Shown: positions 1-11,196 of the stretch, piece by piece
Numbering within the stretch: the first letter of the stretch is position 1
Layout: each line of letters opens with the position of its first letter
Source of the DNA: Atkinsonella hypoxylon
Taxonomy: Eukaryota; Ascomycota; Sordariomycetes; Hypocreales; Clavicipitaceae
DNA: 64,000 nucleotides
NCBI GenBank assembly: GCA_000729835.1
Contig: JFHB01000102.1
Span: 44,400 to 108,399, forward strand
Direction: 5' to 3'
The notes under the pieces: generated by a model
Seen by the model: the letters and a program-made list of their open reading frames with translations, nothing else
Databases searched by the model: none
What the model was told of the DNA's origin: nothing
Position numbers and translations under genes: made by a program

Positions 1-63
1 AAAAAACCTTTTAATTATATAGTATACTTTAATTAGAATAAGTCTTTAGTAAAGTCTCTATTT
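1..63. other. AT-rich flank, no gene seen
   Basis: Very AT-rich sequence left of the first TTGTCGCC repeat. I see no open frame or recognisable repeat in it. It does not visibly match the Gypsy-1 copy 0 sequence on the other side of the repeat. Confidence 0.5.
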
Positions 64-549
64 TTATTGCCTTAAAACTAAAACTCTAAATAACTATATA
101 GCTTATACTAAAGTAAGTAGCAATATAGTATATATTAAGATTAAAGAGAATTAGTAGAGAGTAAGATATTTAACTATATATACTATTAAACAATAGTAAG
201 TAAGAAGATTAAATAATCTAAAAAGGCAGAAATAAAATATTAGTTATAGCTTAAAAGATATATATATATAAAAAGGAGCTAAATATATTAAAGTGTTAAA
301 AGTAGTAAAATAAGATTTCTTAAGTATTAAGTAACGTAAATCGAAATAGGCTAAAAGATATTAATTAATTAAAAGGAATAAAGGCTAAAAAGAGCTAGCA
401 AAAGCTGCTTGCGCACTTCTTGCTTGCTTCCTTCCTTGAAAAACTATTTACATGCCCGGGCGATGCACACTCTTATAAGGAAAATCTGCGTGTAGTATCC
501 CCTGCAAAGCCAATATAAGAACGCAAGGGGGTAACCCCGCCGCGACACA
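64..549 (+). repeat. TTGTCGCC repeat, copy 1 (solo-LTR- or MITE-like)
   Basis: 486-bp non-coding repeat. The left end reads TTATTGCC (TTGTCGCC in other copies) and the right end is GCGACACA, so the termini are short imperfect inverted repeats. The last ~60 bases stay GC-rich (a GGGGGTAACCCC stretch then CCGCGACACA) and are the best conserved part. The right flank is inverted Gypsy-1 gag (GCAGC...). The left flank does not match, so no target duplication is seen for this copy. Confidence 0.75.
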
Positions 550-832
550 GCAGCTACTCTCTGCTAGATCTTAGGTAATAAGCTCTAGTATAGATAATAC
601 TACTAGTTCTATATAGTGCCTATAAAGGCACTATTAGCCTGGAGTTTCTAGGTAATTGCTATCCACTAGGCCTAAAAGCCCTATTTATTTCTATTATAAG
701 GGTTTACTATAGGTAGAGGCTTCCGTTTAGGTTTCTCTAGCTGCTAGCCTACTGCAGCTTAAAGCTGCTTCTCTATCTACATGTAGTTTATTGTAAAGCA
801 CTGCAGTTCCTTTATCTATAGGGATTAGCTCT
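550..832 (-). pseudogene. Gypsy-1 copy 0, gag fragment (inverted)
   Basis: The reverse complement of this stretch matches the Gypsy-1a gag at about 1970-2255, including the Gln/Lys-rich coiled N-terminal part. It is thus a minus-strand piece of a third Gypsy-1 element. It continues at 20530 on the far side of the Copia-1 solo LTR, where the same gag frame resumes towards its start codon. The mutation load here is milder than in copies 1a and 1b. The outer (3') part of the element is lost at the TTGTCGCC repeat. Confidence 0.8.
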
Positions 833-1349
833 TGTTAAAAATAGTCTACCCTGTATAGCCTATTTTTATGCTTGCTAGTTGCCTGTTAGTTGCTATATCA
901 CGTGACCCTTACTAGGTCTTGTTACGTTGATTTTTGGTAGAGATATCGCTGTTACTAGATACAAAACATCTAGAATTGACTAAGGCAAAGTTGCCTAACC
1001 TATAGTTAACTTTAATAGCGATTTTCTCCACAACTAGCAATAGTAGAAATTTAAGAAGTATACTATTTAAAAGCTAAGAATTAGGGCTATCTAATAGTAT
1101 AATTGTTAGATAGAGTTGCTTATAAGGGTTACTTATTATTAGTAGAATTTGTTAAATTGTATATGTAAGCATCTTACTTGTATAGCTATAAGTCGATTTT
1201 TTTGTTTTTATATAGTAAATATTTTTGCGGAAATTATAAAGTGGCCTACAAGCCCCTTCTAGCGGCAATAGCCTACCGATATAGTTAGTAGGTCTATAAG
1301 GGACTAGAAAGATTTGAGATCCTACCCTCACTAAAGATTCGTTACAGCG

Positions 1350-1794
1350 TGTTATGGACTCGAGCCTATAGCTTGGGTCTTTACATAGAGTTAGAAGGGG
1401 GGGCCAGAGAGGGGGAAGAGAGTACCCTAGTAGGTAAAGGAATAGGAGCGAACTACGCCTAACTGTAGGTTAACTAGGACTTTACTAGGCACTATATAGA
1501 GGGAATAGTAGTTAAGGGATAGCAGAGAAAGGGATATATCTATATAGAGGGAGAAAGGAAGATAGACTGCATTAGTCTAGAAGTTAGCTAGAGCTTAGCT
1601 AGGCTTATTAAAAGAAACCTTAGTTATAGAGTGTAGAATAAAGGGGGAGTATAGAGAAAGAGGTCTACTCTTCTTCTCTAGTATATAGCTTAGAGGATAG
1701 AGAGAGTTCTTTACTCTCTCTCTCTTTTCTCTCTATAATTATAGTTCTTATTATAAATACTAGTTAGTAGTAGCTACTAAGCTAGTCTATTATA
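1350..1794 (+). repeat. Gypsy-1a 5' LTR (445 bp, long form)
   Basis: Starts TGTTATGGACTCGAGCC and ends GTCTATTATA, the mutated form of GTCCATTACA seen in cleaner copies. The 3' LTR of the same element is also 445 bp after removal of Gypsy-1b. It is about 120 bp longer in the middle than the Gypsy-1b LTR, so two LTR subtypes exist. Confidence 0.92.
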
Positions 1795-1814
1795 TACTAT
1801 AATTATTCTATAGA
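1795..1814 (+). other. Gypsy-1a primer-binding region
   Basis: The region directly after the 5' LTR. The 11 bases at 1796-1806 (ACTATAATTAT) are exactly complementary to 1735-1745 in the LTR, which could allow self-priming as in Tf1-like elements. The stretch is AT-rich and the unmutated homologue near 20700 does not keep the pairing, so this is uncertain. Confidence 0.35.
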
Positions 1815-1833
1815 CAGAATACTAATAAGAATA

Positions 1834-3000
1834 ATATTGTTTAGTTATAGCAATAAGGGCTTAGCTAACTAGCTTAAGCACTCTTTTAACCTCTATAGAG
1901 GGGTAGAGGAAAATACAGTAGAAATAAGCTAAAAAGCAGCAGAAATTATAGCGCTTTACGAATTAGTTAAGAGCTAATCTCTATAAATAAAGGAGCTATA
2001 GCGCTTTATAATAGAATATATATAAATAGAGAAGTAGCTTTAAGCTACAGTAGGCTAGCAGCTAGAGGAACTTAAATAGAAGCCTCTACCTATAGTAAAC
2101 CTTAACAATAGAAATAAATAGAGCTTTTAGGCTTAGTAAATAGCAATTACCTAAAAACTCTAGGCTAATAGCGCCTTTATAGGCACTATATAAAACTAGT
2201 AGTACTATTTATACTAAAGCTTATTGCTTAAGGTTTAGTAGAGAGTAGCTATCTATTATAAAGTAGATAAAGTAAGAGAATATAATATATAAGAGTTTCT
2301 TAATTACTTAGAATTAGTCTTTATAGACCCTTACTAGTAGAATTAAGCTATAATTAAGCTTAATTAGCTTTAATAGAGTAGCAATAAGTAGTTTATAGAA
2401 TTCTATATTTATTTTAAGGAGAAAATTACACTAGTAAAAGGGGCTAACTAGAACAATAGTGTAAAGTTAGCTAAGCTATAAATAGCGCTTAATAAGAAGA
2501 TAAAAGATTATAGTGTAGAAAGGGATATTCTACATTATAACTACCTTTAAGCAGTAAAGCGCTACTACAGTATTACACTAAACCTTAAGTTATATTGTAT
2601 TAAGGAATAGTACTATTAGAAATATAGCTCTAGCTCTAAAGGGCCCTAAAATAGCAACATTAAGATAACTAAGGTTAATACTATAAAAACCTAATAGAAA
2701 TAAAAAAAGAGCGTAAAGAAATCTAGAGTAAAATAGCTAAATAAGGATGCTTTATAAGTAAAGTAGGCATTTAAGGCTAAGCTTAAGAAATACTACTAGA
2801 AAAAGTAATATATTTAATGTAAGTTATTTTAATACTATATTTAAGGATATAGATTATAATTAGTAGAATGTAAGCTAGAGTTAACTAATATATAAGTAGT
2901 AGTAATAGATAATATACAGAAGAAGAACTCTAATAAGTTAAAAAAAGGCTTACCCTTAGCCTTAGGCTTAGTATAGAGGTAAAGGTAATATAAATAATAT
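1834..3000 (+). pseudogene. Gypsy-1a gag
   Basis: Capsid/nucleocapsid gene remnant. The frame starts at an ATA at 1834 that is ATG in the unmutated copy (complement of 20668-20670). It reads through an N-terminal Gln/Glu/Lys-rich helical stretch, a capsid-like middle (YLELVFIDPYQ-type helices around 2290-2560) and a Lys/Gln-rich C-terminus near 2780-2900. Dozens of in-frame TAA/TAG stand where Gln or Trp is expected. The pol frame downstream is -1 relative to gag. Gypsy-1b gag has the same layout. The true C-terminal end is not fixed. Confidence 0.75.
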
Positions 3001-3049
3001 AATAACCCTTACTTAATAAGTAGCTAAAAGAAGAATATAGAGAGATAAC

Positions 3050-6000
3050 TAAGAAAATAGATATATTACTGTTCCTTATCTCTATACTCTTTAACTAACT
3101 ATTGTTCTATAATATATAAATAAATAGTAGGTGTAACTACTTTACTGTAATAAGTAAGAGTTTAGCGTAATACTTTAGCTTAAAGTAAGTTTTACTGCTA
3201 TATAAAAGAATAGTATAAATAGTAGTAAAGGTTAAATAGTAGTTCTATAATAGCTACTAAAGAAGCGCCTTAATTACTTCTTTAGTTTACTTATAGGCAG
3301 ATATTAATAGCTAGGTCTTCCTAGTAGTAGTCTATATAATCCTAGGCTTAACCTAAGATTATATCTTTAGAAGCCTATAGTTAGCCTATAATAAAGTTAT
3401 TCTTAATGCTGCTAGCTAGAGCTTATTAGTAGATAAGGCTAAGGGCCTTATAATCTAAGCAGTAAGCTCTTAAGGCGTTAAGGACTTAATAAAACTAGTG
3501 TTAGTAGCAGTTTATAGCGCCTTAATAAAATAGAGTAAGAGCTAAGAGGTTGCTATACGTTTTATTGCTATAAGCCTTTAGGAAATTACCTCTATATTAT
3601 TATTATAAATCTCTCTAGAAGGCCTTAATTTACTAATGCTACTACTTAAATTAAAGAACTTTTATAATCTTTTTAAGAAAGAGAAAGTCTAAAGCCTTTT
3701 ACTGTATAAAGAGAGGCTAGATTACTATATTAAGCTAAAGTAGCAGCTAAATAGCTCCTTACTGTTACTACTGTAGGCTCTACTATATAATATACTATAG
3801 AACTACTTATTAGAAATTAAAAGGTAGGTAATAGACTTAATAGATAAAGAATAGATTTAAGCTAGCTTCTTTTTAGCAATAGTACCTATTCTTTTAGCTA
3901 AAAAGCTAAGTAAAGAATAGTAATTCTATATTAATTATTAAGCTCTTAATAAGATTATAGAATAAAACTATTACCTACTTCCCTTAATAAAGGAAACGCT
4001 TAAGTTATTATTAAAGGTATATTAGTTTATTAAGCTAAACGTATAGTTAGCCTTCTATAGAATCTAGATAGTAGACAGTAAGGAGCACCTTATAGTATTT
4101 TACACCTAGTTTAGCCTCTTTAAATAGCTAGTCTATCCCTTTAGGTTAGTAGAAGCTCTAGCTACATTTTAATAATATATTAATAGCGCACTAGAAGAGG
4201 CCCTTAGAGATTATATAACTACTTATCTAAATAATATCCTTATTTATATAGAGAGTTCTAGGAAAGACTATATATATAAGGTATAGAGAATTCTAGAAAA
4301 GCTACAGTTAGTAGAGCTACACTTAGATCTTAAGAAATATTACTTTACTATAACTAAAGTTAAATACCTTAGCTTTATAGTTATAGCTAAAAGGGAGATA
4401 TACTTAAATCTAGAAAAGATTATAGCTATTTAGAAGTAGTAAGCTTCTACTAAGTTATAAGAGGTATAAAGCTTCCTTAGATTTATAAACTTTTACTATA
4501 ACTTTATATTAGATTTTTTAAATATTATAGAGCCTCTAGTTAACTTAATAAAGAAAAGAGTTCTATTTTAATAAATAGAGAAATATAAAAGGTTATTTAT
4601 AAGGCTTAAGGAGACCTTTACTTTATACTTAGTCTTAGCTTAATAGAACTCTAAGAAGAATATAGTAGTAAAGGCTAATTACTTAAGAGAGGTCTTTAGT
4701 AGCTATTTATTCTAATATAATAAAGCTAATGTACTATAGCCTATAGTATACTATTTAGCTAGATTATCTCTAGCTTAATATAACTATACTATTTATAATA
4801 AGAAGCTTTTAGCAATAATATCTTGCCTTAAGGCCTAAGCAGTAAAGCTATAAAGAGTAATATACCTCTTTATAATTTTTACTAACTATAAGAATCTAGA
4901 ATACTTTATATCTCTATAAGAGATCTTTAAGCGTTAAGCTAAATATATAGAACTTCTTTCTCTCTTTAACTACTACTTATAATACTGCTTAGGGCTATAG
5001 GTAGAGCAACTAAATATATTATTATAATAAGAGTAAGATTAAGATAGAGTAACGCTATAGATAAGCTAGATTCTCTAGCCTCTCTCTATTAGCTACCTTA
5101 GCGCTCTCTATAGAGATAAGGAGAAGAAGAAGGTTATAGAAGATATTACAGTAGAAATAGCTAGTAAAGTAACGCTAAAAAGTTAACTAACTATAGCTTT
5201 ATAGGTACTAGCTAGAATAACGCTATTTCTAGATAAACACTTATAAAGTCTATAGAACTAAGGAGTATAGAAAGACCTAGTATACCTAATAAGGTTAAAT
5301 GTAGTCTAAAAGGGGAAGAGAAGGTTCTTATTAAAGGTAAAGATATAAGAATAAATTATAAACTATACCCTTAATATATAAGAAGCGCTAGTTTACTAAA
5401 GCTGCCTCTAAGTTCTTAAGTATAAGCTATTAACTACTATACTAATATATAGAATATATAAGTTACTAATATTAAGCTACTTAGGATAAAATACTACATT
5501 TTAGGCATTAATATATAACTATTACTAGAATAGGCTGTTCTAAGATATTGCTTAATATATTTAAAACTACTACTACTACAGCAACTAAAAGAGTAAAAGG
5601 TTGTAGTAAGACTTATTACAACCTATTCTAGCGCTAAATAGGTATTAGTTATAGATCTCTATAGATTTTATAATAGATTTACTAGCGCTAAACTAAACTA
5701 CACTCTCTTACTTAATAGTTATTACTAATTAACTTTTAAAGTATATATAGTTAAAAGCAATAACCTCTATAGAGGTAGAGGAATATACCTAGTAGTTTAA
5801 GCATTATTAGTAGTAGTTTTATAGGTTTCTAAAATAAATTATCTCTAACTATAGTTTAAACTAATTAAGTACCTTTTAAACTACTCTTTATTGCCTTATT
5901 AGAATTAAATAATTGCTATTTATATTCTATTACCTATAGATAAACAATAGAATAAAGAGAGTTAATTGGAAAGTATAAGTAATTCTATAGATTATAGTTG

Positions 6001-7340
6001 CCTTTTTACAGTTTAACTAGTCTAAATATCTCCCTATATACTAGCTAGCTATTAACAATAGAAATTCCTTAGTAATAGGTATAAGCCTAAACTAGGCAAT
6101 ATATAGGTATAATATAGACTTTATCTAAAAGCTTATAAATAAAGAGAAGTCCTAAGTTTTATATAAAAGAGAGGCTTTAGCGTTTCTTAAATAACTATAA
6201 AAAAGTATAAATATTACTTAAGCTATAATTAACTTTACTTAGTAAAGGTAGTAAAAGTAGTTAAATAGAAGCTATAAGCTAGTAGAACAGTATAAGGTAA
6301 AGAACTTAGTTTAGCTAACGCTTTATTATATTAAAATAAACTGCTTAAGTTAGAAACTTAATTAGGTTATAGTAAAGTATATAGTTATAGATATACTAAT
6401 ACCTTTAACTATAAAGTTAGATATTCTACTAGGAATTTACCTAGTCTTCTATATTAACCTTATTAAGTAAGTAGTAATAAACCTCTTACTTTTCTAGTAA
6501 CTAGTAGACTTAAGGCTTAGTTCTAAGCTAACTATAATAGATACTTTGTCGCCTTAAAACCAAACCCCTAAATGACCATGCAGCCCACACTAAAGCAGGT
6601 AATGATACAGTGCACGTTAAGATCGAAGAGGATTAGTAGAGAGCGAGATATTTGCCTATATATACTATTAAACGATAGTAGGTAAGAAGATTAAATAGTC
6701 TAAAAAGGCAGAAATAAAATATTAGTTATAGCTTAGAAGATATATATACGCAAAAAGAGCTAGATATATTAAAGTGTTATAAAAAGTATTAGTAGTAGTA
6801 AAGTAAGGTTTCTTAAGTGTTAAGTATTGTAAATTAAAATAGGCTAAAAGATATTAATTAATTAAAAGAGATAAAGGCTAAAAAGAGCTAGCAGAAGCTG
6901 CTTACGCTTCCTTACTTCCTTCCTTAAACTATTTATATGTCCAGGCGATGCGCACTCTTATAGGGAAAATCTGTATGTGGCATCCCTTGCAAAGCTAATA
7001 TAAGAACGCAAGGGGGTAACCCCGCCGCGACACAATACTAACTTGTCCCTTAAGGAATATAGAGTAAAGGAAATTCTAGTTGCTAAAAACGCCTTAAGCT
7101 AAAGAAAACACTATTAAGTGCTAATTAAGTAGGTAGAATTTATTTAATCTATATAGAAACAGCTAAAGAACTTCTTTAATATAAAAGCACTAAATTAATT
7201 TAAGTTATAGTAAAAAGACGCTTAATTTAACAATAAGCCTAGTAAAGGTATAGTAAAATTTTATATAAACTTTAATAGCAACCTAGTTATCTTTAACTAA
7301 AAATAAATAAAAATAAACTCTCCTTTATAGGGGTCTATAT
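3050..7340 (+). pseudogene. Gypsy-1a pol (protease-RT-RNase H-integrase-chromodomain)
   Basis: Polyprotein remnant in the -1 frame relative to gag. The protease active site lies near 3123-3131 and reads Asn-Ser-Arg where Asp-Ser-Gly is expected (G-to-A changes). Reverse transcriptase follows at ~3830-4400 with the catalytic YxDD box read as YLNN at 4224, then RNase H to ~5000. The integrase (~5500-6540) shows a mutated TDGQTERVN-like block near 5928 and a C-terminal GPY/F-like module near 6340-6480. The TTGTCGCC repeat (6546-7034) splits the beginning of a chromodomain that resumes at 7040-7190. Gypsy-1b carries the same domain order without this break. Many in-frame stops; dead. Confidence 0.85.
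6546..7034 (+). repeat. TTGTCGCC repeat, copy 2
   Basis: 489 bp, the cleanest copy, running TTGTCGCC...GCGACACA. A perfect 5-bp target duplication ATACT is at 6541-6545 and 7035-7039. The empty site is visible in Gypsy-1b (AATAAATACTAATTT near 16972), which confirms the boundaries. No open frame. It sits in the Gypsy-1a chromodomain. Confidence 0.92.
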
Positions 7341-7910
7341 AATTATTATAAAAAAAAAAAAAATTTAAGAAATATAATAAAGATAAAGGGAATTTTTTAG
7401 TAAGTAGTAAAGAGGTATAAGCTAGTACAGTAAAGAGGTATAGCTACTTAAATAATAGCTTATTAGCCTCTAAATAGTTAAGGCGTAGAAGCTAGAGAGG
7501 CTATATAGCGTTATTAAGCTAGTGTAGAAGTAAGAGCTAAAAGAGTAGATTAAGTAAGCAGCACTAGAACTAATGTAAGTAAGAATATAACTAACGCTTT
7601 AGGTTAAGGCTCTACCCTAGTAGGTATAGGTAAGGAGGTAACGTTCTATATAGCTTAACGCCTTAAGCGTAAAGGTATAGTATTTAAAGAAGAAAAGATA
7701 AAGAGAGAGAATATTAAGGGGGCACTAGGTTAGGTTAGAGTTATATACTTTAGGAATATAGCTAGTAGCTACTGCTGTAAGCAGTTAGTGCTTTTAAGCT
7801 TAGTCTAAAGATATATATACTTTTAGTAGATTGCCTTAATATTATTATATAAGAGTAAAGAAGTAATATAGAGCAGTAAAGAGGTATTATATAGTAGTAA
7901 AGGAGCATTA

Positions 7911-7949
7911 ACGTAGGGCACCCACCTACGGAACCCACCTACATTCGGA
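7911..7949 (+). repeat. Pogo-like left terminal inverted repeat
   Basis: 39 bp starting ACGTAGGGCACC and ending ACATTCGGA; the exact inverse is found at 9706-9744. The preceding TA is the target duplication. Confidence 0.95.
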
Positions 7950-7984
7950 ACGCGAATTGCCACAACAACAACATTCTATTAGCG

Positions 7985-9601
7985 TTAAATTATTCAGCGC
8001 CACGAGCTAAGAATGGCTGTAATTGGTGTTGCCTAGCTACCAAGCTGCTACTTATAATATAGATCCTTAAAACCGATATTAGCAGCAGCTGTAGCGGCCT
8101 CCTAGAGCGCTAGAAGGCGCTGCTAAGCCTTTTCTACATCCTTAATATTAACGAATTTTTTATTTAGGTTATAAGTAACTTTCTGCTTTTTCTATAGTTT
8201 ATATCGATTAATTTAATGCTAGAGGTCCTAAATCTAGCGCTCTACATTTATTAGCTTAAGGTTTTTATTATCTAATCCCTTCTAGATTTTACGAAATAAT
8301 TAACAGTAAGCTAGGCCTAATGCTTATAGTTTAATTACTTAGTTAACAAGCTAATAAATATAACAGCTGTGCTAAGGGGTTATAAGATAGTTATTCTAAC
8401 TATTATTTATGCTTACTAGAGCTAGCGTAAAAGGTTTTTTAGCTAACAGTAGTAATTTTAATAGAAGAGGTCTACTAATGTTTAAAGGGCAAATTCTAGT
8501 AGCTTTCTAACCTACTAAGATATTTCTTTTTGTAATCCTAGCTTTATAAGCCTTATAGTAACATTCTAGAAACAGAGACTTACTTATAGAGGTTATTGTT
8601 AATAATAGTTAGAAGTCTATAATTAAAGCGCAATAGCTAGCCTTAACAGGCGCAAAAACGCCTACATTAAGTAGTTGTAGTATATATAATAAATGTTCTA
8701 GTAGAAAAAGTAGATAGATATTGTTTTTAAAGCACTTAAGCATAAAGTTATTATTAATATAACTATTGTAACTATTAAGAATAAGAAGCTAGGCCTCTAA
8801 CGATTTAGTAGGTGTTGTTTTAGGGATAAAGACCTCTTTTAGCTAATGTAGCCTAATTATATTCGATGTTCAGCCGTTAGGTAATACTGTAAAGTGCTAT
8901 ATACTATATTTAGCTGTATTATCTTTATTAGAGAACTACTGCTGCTGTACGCTCTATCCCTTAAATATAACAAGAGGGTAAATTGCTCTACTATCTGCAC
9001 TAATGCACTTAATAATTAAAGTCTAATAACGTAATCTAGGGTGTTTTCTAATAATGCTCTTTATTTACAAGCTTCTAAGCACTAGGCTATTACTCCTCTA
9101 GCCCTCTTAAATGCCTGTTTTATCTATATTGTATTAGTTTGTTGTTTTAATTAACTTAATAATAGATTAGTCTAGGAGAGCAAAGAAGCCCTTAATAGAA
9201 TTAGTAGAAGCTCTATTAATGCAGCAGGAATCTATTCGCTTGCCTCTCTTTATTAATACTTCTAGATGCCTATATAAAAAGCCCTAAACCTAGTTCTTTC
9301 TAAGAGGTTAAAAGTTGCTGCCTTTAGCTAGTAGGTGTAACACAATGCTATAGAGCTGTAAATAAGTTATAGGCACATTTAATAATGCCTAGGATAAAAT
9401 CTAGCTAATAAGGCTTTCTTCTTCCTTATAAGAGAGTTACTGCAATTGCTTAAATGCATTATTTCGCGTTTAGCAGCCTTTAAATCGGTTCTAAAGCGTT
9501 GTCTTTAGTATTAACTACTGCTTTACTGCTTAGGCAATTAGTAGGCCTTCTGTAATAGTAAGTATTGCATCTTAAATGTTGTTTTCCGTGTAGTTAGGCA
9601 T
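7985..9601 (-). pseudogene. Pogo/Fot1-like transposase
   Basis: Minus-strand frame starting at an ATG (complement of 9599-9601, Met-Pro-Asn-Tyr) and running about 530 codons, close to the ~540 residues of Fot1 transposases. The N-terminus is a psq-type helix-turn-helix (TITEGLLIAQAVKQ...PKTTL), followed by a CENP-B/Tc5-like DNA-binding part and a DDE_1 catalytic core. The first Asp is in NIDKTG (~9115-9135). The second motif reads LILNSYNSY (~8757-8790) and the third LNVGVFAP (~8645-8675), so the second and third catalytic Asp have become Asn by G-to-A change. Several TAA/TAG replace Gln or Trp. The enzyme cannot be active; mobilisation in trans by another copy remains possible because the ends are intact. 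Confidence 0.88.
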
Positions 9602-9705
9602 CGCGAAGCTAATAATAATAAAATTATAATAGTAGTAGTTAAATTGCACGAAAAAACGCGGTTTAAAGATAGCTGCTTCTAGTGTTGAAGGAGGTAAATT
9701 TACGG

Positions 9706-9744
9706 TCCGAATGTAGGTGGGTTCCGTAGGTGGGTGCCCTACGT
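9706..9744 (-). repeat. Pogo-like right terminal inverted repeat
   Basis: Exact inverse of 7911-7949, followed by TA at 9745-9746. Confidence 0.95.
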
Positions 9745-11059
9745 TAGTAATAGAAGGTAGTAGTAATAAAGGTAGAGTAGTAGCAGTAAGTATAGGTAAA
9801 GATAAGAAGCTAACGTTAACCTCTATAGAGTTATACCTCTCTAAAGGGAGAAACTTATCTAGGTTAAACTTATTATTCTTAAGGGTAATAGAATTACTCT
9901 TAATATATTTAGAGCTAAAGAGAGAAAAAAGAGTATATATAGAGTAATTAGCGTCTTAAAGAGAATAATAAAGAGGAGGTATAGGTGTATTCTTCTTACC
10001 TATATAGTTAGCAGTAAGTGTATTCTCTAGAAAGCAATTGTAGTAGCTATATATATTTAAAAACTTATATATAAGATATATTTAATAGGCATACTAGCTA
10101 ATATTTAGTAGGATTAAGGCAGACTTTACTGTAAGCCCTTAGTTAGTAAGCGCTTATATTTTAGCGAAATAGCGCTATAGGTAGAGATACTTAGTAAAGA
10201 GGCTAGAATTCTATATATAGCCTCTATATCTCTATATATATAGGCAATATTCCCTCCTTTAGCTAGAACAACAGTAGTATAATCCCCTTTTGCAAAGATT
10301 ATTGCAGTATAATATATAAATATCCTTAAGTATATTGCTGTTAAACAGCTTAAAGTTATTAAAGTCCCTTTATATAAAGAAGCTACTAATAAAGCAATAG
10401 TAAGCAATAGTAAGCGTTATAGAAGTAGGTATAAATAGAGCGCTAGCGCTAGCAATACAGCTAGTTAAGCTCTAAATATATTTTAGGTTAGTATAAATAG
10501 AAGTTGCCTATAGAGGAATAAGTAGTGTACTTTAGGCTAGTAGAATAATATACTGCGCTTTTTAGTTAGTAAACTACCTATAGTTAAATAGGCTTAGCTT
10601 AAAGACAGTAGAAAGAGAAGCTTATATAGAGAAAGACTTAGCAGTAATAGTGTAAAAATTTAAGGAAACTTAGAAGCAATAATAGATTTTATTTAGCTTA
10701 TAAAAAGCGTTAAAAAAGGCTTAAAAAAAGAAGAAAGAAGGAGATAGTAAAAGGAGATAAAGAACTACTTATTTATATTTTAGAAGAGGCTAAAGGCTGC
10801 TTAACTATACACTTAATAATAATAATAGTAACTATTTATACTCTACCTCTATTTTAAATATACCTAGCTAATATAAATAAACTATAATAATTACTCTACA
10901 CTTAAGAGAGGTATTAGTGTAATAATAAGCTATTAAGGTAAACTACTTAAACGCAAAATATTTATAACTGTTTTTAGAGAAGAAGAGAAAGAAGAAAAGT
11001 AAATAGCTACAATTAATAACTAGCAGTTAAGATATATTATAGAGAGGCCTTAAGTCTAG

Positions 11060-11087
11060 AAGGAGAGAAAGGAGAGAAAGAAGGGTG
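11060..11087 (+). other. Gypsy-1a polypurine tract
   Basis: A/G-only run (AGGAGAGAAAGGAGAGAAAG and onward) ending next to the 3' LTR start at 11088; the plus-strand primer site of reverse transcription. Confidence 0.75.
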
Positions 11088-11196
11088 TATTATAGACTTA
11101 AGCCTATAGCTTAAGTCTTTATATAGAGTTAGAAAAAGGAGCTAAAGAGAGAGAAAAGAGTACTTTAGTAAGTAAAGGAATAGAAGTAAACTACAC

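Larger units (their letters stand above)
7911..9744 (-). mobile_element. Pogo/Fot1-like Tc1-mariner DNA transposon
   Basis: 1834-bp element with 39-bp terminal inverted repeats (7911-7949 and 9706-9744) identical over their length. They begin ACGTAGGGCACCCACCTACG and hold two CCCACCTAC units each. The flanking TA dinucleotides (7909-7910 and 9745-9746) are the expected target duplication. Size, TA target and the transposase on the minus strand fit the fungal Fot1 group. It is inserted in the 3' extension of Gypsy-1a. The ends stay clean while the body is moderately RIP-mutated. Confidence 0.93.
7345..11059 (+). other. Gypsy-1a 3' extension between chromodomain and 3' LTR (possible third ORF)
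   Basis: About 1.9 kb (excluding the pogo transposon at 7911-9744) lie between the end of the chromodomain and the purine tract. That is long for a chromovirus. The plus strand can be read with few non-RIP interruptions, for example a hydrophobic stretch around 10126-10407 that contains Pro-Leu-Ala-Arg-Thr-Thr and matches the corresponding part of Gypsy-1b (18250-18530). I do not recognise the product. The minus strand of 10126-10407 is also open, so coding strand and reality are unproven. Confidence 0.4.

Noticed and set aside
9717..9947. Open frame of 76 codons on the plus strand
   Set aside because: It starts inside the pogo inverted repeat and runs into Gypsy-1a sequence, so it crosses an insertion boundary and cannot be a native gene.
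10126..10407. Minus-strand hydrophobic frame of 93 codons
   Set aside because: Antisense of the Gypsy-1a 3' extension. The matching place in Gypsy-1b (18250-18530) has minus-strand stops, and the plus strand is equally readable; no independent evidence for a gene.
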